A stretch of 6,585 bases of DNA from Sphingobacterium thalpophilum. GTDB taxonomy: Bacteria > Bacteroidota > Bacteroidia > Flavobacteriales > Flavobacteriaceae. Positions within the stretch are counted from its first letter, which is position 1. Each line of letters begins with the position of its first letter. A program made the translations under genes and the position numbers. Positions 4,724 to 6,585 of the stretch are shown in pieces. The stretch covers positions 1 to 6,585 of the forward strand of contig CALPOS020000120.1 in assembly GCA_943325255.2 (NCBI GenBank). The letters are read 5' to 3'. The notes beneath the pieces were generated by a model. That model worked only from the letters and a program-made list of their open reading frames with translations. It was not told the origin of the DNA and did no database searches.

Positions 4724-5773
4724 ATGAGCAATCCGACGTATCACAACGTACATAATAGTTTTAAGTTAGATGGTTTCCACTTGAATAAAGAAGATTTGTG
4801 TCGAGTAGCCTATAGTTTTATTAAAGAAGGTGAAGATTTTGAAAAACCGGTGGGTAATTTCCTTTTAGATTGGTTTGACGACAATTCCTATATTGATATG
4901 CAAACGTCGGGATCAACCGGAGTTCCAAAAACAGTGCGTATTTCGAAGAATGCGATGGTTGAGTCGGCCATTGCAACAGGGGATTTCTTTGATATTTCTC
5001 CTGGTCAAAAAGCACTACAGTGTTTACCCGTAAAGTACATTGCCGGAAAATTGATGTTTATTCGCGCGTTTATTCTAGGCTTAGAAATGGATTTTGTAGC
5101 ACCAACATCAACGCCACTATATCATAATGAAACGGAATACGATTTTGTTGCGATGGTTCCTCTGCAGGCCAAACACTCTTTAAAGGAATTAAAGAAAGTA
5201 AAGAAAATGATCATTGGTGGTTCGATGATTAGTAAATCTCTGGAACAAGAATTGAAAAAATTGCCGACTAAAGTTTATGAAACTTATGGGATGACAGAAA
5301 CGATTACTCATATTGCAGCCAAGGAGGTAGGAGCAACTTCCTTTACGGTTTTACCTAATGTCACCATATCTTATGATGATCGAAATTGTTTAGTCATTCA
5401 TGCACCAAGAATATCAGAAGATGTAATAGTTACTAATGATTTGGTAGAGTTGGTCAATGAAAACCAATTTGTATTTCTTGGTCGATATGACAATATTGTC
5501 AATAGCGGTGGAATAAAATTAATTCCAGAACAAATTGAAAAGAAGTTAGCGGGAAAAATTTCTGGTCGATATTTTGTTGCGGGCAGGAAAGACGATGAGT
5601 TGGGCGAAAAATTAATCTTGATTATTGAAGGAGAAAAGATAGAAATTGATGAGTCCGTATACTGCGACTTCGATAAATACGAAAAACCGAAAGAAGTTCA
5701 TTTCATTTCTAAATTTAAAGAAACTGAAAACGGAAAAATATTGAGGAAAGAAACAATTTCATTACTAAAATAA
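4724..5773 (+). CDS. menE: O-succinylbenzoate-CoA ligase (MenE), compact adenylate-forming enzyme
   Basis: MenE activates o-succinylbenzoate with ATP and transfers it to CoA in menaquinone synthesis, in the cytoplasm. The 349-residue protein carries the adenylate-forming motifs: P-loop TSGSTGVPK (61-69), YGMTET (188-193), ribose-binding Asp239 in TNDL, hinge region LGRYDNIVNSGG (252-263), GGIKLIPEQIE, and the C-terminal catalytic Lys338 in ENGKILR. It is shorter than canonical enzymes of about 450-500 residues because the P-loop lies only 60 residues from the start; this compact form is what I recall for MenE in Bacteroidota. The opening residues (YHNVHNSFKLDG) fit that group. Other acyl-CoA ligase substrates cannot be excluded from sequence alone. 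It follows the CPBP gene by 22 nt with an A-rich spacer and no Shine-Dalgarno. It converges on the M1 peptidase with only 17 nt between stops. Confidence 0.87.
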   Translation: MSNPTYHNVHNSFKLDGFHLNKEDLCRVAYSFIKEGEDFEKPVGNFLLDWFDDNSYIDMQTSGSTGVPKTVRISKNAMVESAIATGDFFDISPGQKALQCLPVKYIAGKLMFIRAFILGLEMDFVAPTSTPLYHNETEYDFVAMVPLQAKHSLKELKKVKKMIIGGSMISKSLEQELKKLPTKVYETYGMTETITHIAAKEVGATSFTVLPNVTISYDDRNCLVIHAPRISEDVIVTNDLVELVNENQFVFLGRYDNIVNSGGIKLIPEQIEKKLAGKISGRYFVAGRKDDELGEKLILIIEGEKIEIDESVYCDFDKYEKPKEVHFISKFKETENGKILRKETISLLK

Positions 5774-5790
5774 CTCATAACGGCACTCAA

Positions 5791-6585
5791 TTAGTTCGCT
5801 TTTTTAACGTTCAGTGTATTCACATAGAATTGATTTTTTAAAACTTCAACATCAGCAGGATTGGCCGACTTAATGTTCAATTTTTGCCATGTTGTGTTTG
5901 GATAAACTCTTGTCTTTTTGCCATTAACCATCAAGTCTATTGGCATATGAAAATTTGTAACATCTGCTTTCCATCGGAATTCCAGACTTTTTTTGCGAAA
6001 TCTATATTCAAAAGTAGGGATATCAGTATGTCTTAAATACTGATCAAAAATAGGAGTGAGATTGAAACCACTTTCTTCATTAAAAAAATCAACAACAGTT
6101 TTAGTGTCGATAATTTTATGTTTTAAGGTTGTAGCAAATTTCAATAACATGGTCCACCATTTTTCATCGTTGTCAATCACAGATCGAATAGTATTAATCA
6201 TCAACGCACCCTTGTAATACATATCGCTTGATCCTTCGTTGCCAACGCCATATTTTCCAATAATAGGTTTATCATTTCGAATATTTCGTCTTAAGCCATT
6301 GATATATTGTTGTGCGTTCTCATTTCCAAACTCGCATTCCAAGTAAACACTTTCTGAATAACATGTAAAACCTTCGTGAATCCACATATCGGCGATATCT
6401 TTCGATGTTATACTATTCCCAAACCATTCGTGACCACTTTCATGAATAATTATAAAGTCGAACAGTAAGCCGTGTCCTGTTCCAGATAAGTCGCTACCCA
6501 AATAACCATTCTGGTATTTATTGCCGTAAGCTACCGCACTTTGATGTTCCATACCTAAATATGGCGTTTCAACTAGTTTATAACC
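5791..6585 (-). CDS. M1-family zinc metallopeptidase, catalytic and C-terminal part (5' end beyond window)
   Basis: The frame is open to the right edge; the visible 264 codons begin GYKLVETPYLGMEHQ, so the Met of GMEHQ is internal and not a start. GMEHQ (6541-6555) occupies the place of the GAMEN substrate-binding motif. The zinc site HESGH (6430-6444) is followed by WIHEGF, whose Glu (6373-6375) is the third ligand 18 residues after the second His. MYYKGALMI carries the expected transition-state Tyr. Together these identify gluzincin family M1, which removes N-terminal residues from peptides. The C-terminus ends in a small beta-rich segment about 60 residues long (from FEYRFRKKSL). Full-length relatives are roughly 500-650 residues, so around half is missing here. 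The location is probably periplasmic or secreted, but the signal region lies outside the window. No terminator is clear in the short gap to menE. Confidence 0.9.
   Translation of the reverse strand, partial: GYKLVETPYLGMEHQSAVAYGNKYQNGYLGSDLSGTGHGLLFDFIIIHESGHEWFGNSITSKDIADMWIHEGFTCYSESVYLECEFGNENAQQYINGLRRNIRNDKPIIGKYGVGNEGSSDMYYKGALMINTIRSVIDNDEKWWTMLLKFATTLKHKIIDTKTVVDFFNEESGFNLTPIFDQYLRHTDIPTFEYRFRKKSLEFRWKADVTNFHMPIDLMVNGKKTRVYPNTTWQKLNIKSANPADVEVLKNQFYVNTLNVKKAN

Noticed and set aside
5764..5808. Terminator between menE and the M1 peptidase
   Set aside because: There is a T-run at about 5800-5805, but only a 5-bp ACTAA/TTAGT pairing with a long loop; not a convincing stem.

Overview
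The window looks like chromosomal DNA from a member of the Flavobacteriaceae (Bacteroidota), probably Flavobacterium or a close relative. The base composition is AT-rich. Start codons lack clear Shine-Dalgarno sequences. Two promoters carry an exact TAnnTTTG -7 box (TACATTTG) with a TTG about 18-20 nt upstream. The gene set also fits: a SusC-like/OMP_b-brl_3 outer-membrane receptor, a compact MenE beside a CPBP protease, a GMEHQ-type M1 peptidase, and a flavobacterial intergenic repeat. The assignment rests on recognition, not on a search.

Layout. Bases 1-141 form a 44-bp perfect inverted repeat around a 53-nt loop. It is made entirely from the first 32 codons of a class II fumarase gene (fumC), folded back on itself at a 5-bp microhomology; it is probably an amplification or assembly chimera rather than biology. 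Bases 142-592 hold no credible gene. They contain a run of nine degenerate octamers (144-215), a composite hairpin-rich intergenic repeat (about 211-480) with a second widespread palindromic motif nested inside it, and then a good promoter. That promoter drives an unannotated-size 54-residue membrane protein (593-757). A 30-bp perfect palindrome (768-797) separates it from the convergent outer-membrane receptor gene (798-3263, minus) and serves both strands as terminator.

Upstream of the receptor lies an ArsC/Spx-family reductase-like gene (3332-3682, minus). The 68-bp gap holds the receptor promoter interlaced with inverted repeats. Divergent from the arsC-like gene runs a two-gene plus-strand operon: a CPBP (CAAX protease/Abi) membrane metalloprotease (3781-4701), then after 22 nt menE, O-succinylbenzoate-CoA ligase of menaquinone biosynthesis (4724-5773). 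A convergent M1-family zinc metallopeptidase (5791 to the right edge, minus) is cut by the window, so only its catalytic and C-terminal part is visible.

The genes do not form one pathway. menE and fumC both serve respiration and central metabolism, the receptor and the M1 peptidase suggest use of external polymers or peptides, and the rest is housekeeping. I found no convincing undescribed defence or mobile system. The points most worth checking are the fumC fold-back, the octamer array, the nested repeats and the 54-aa protein.
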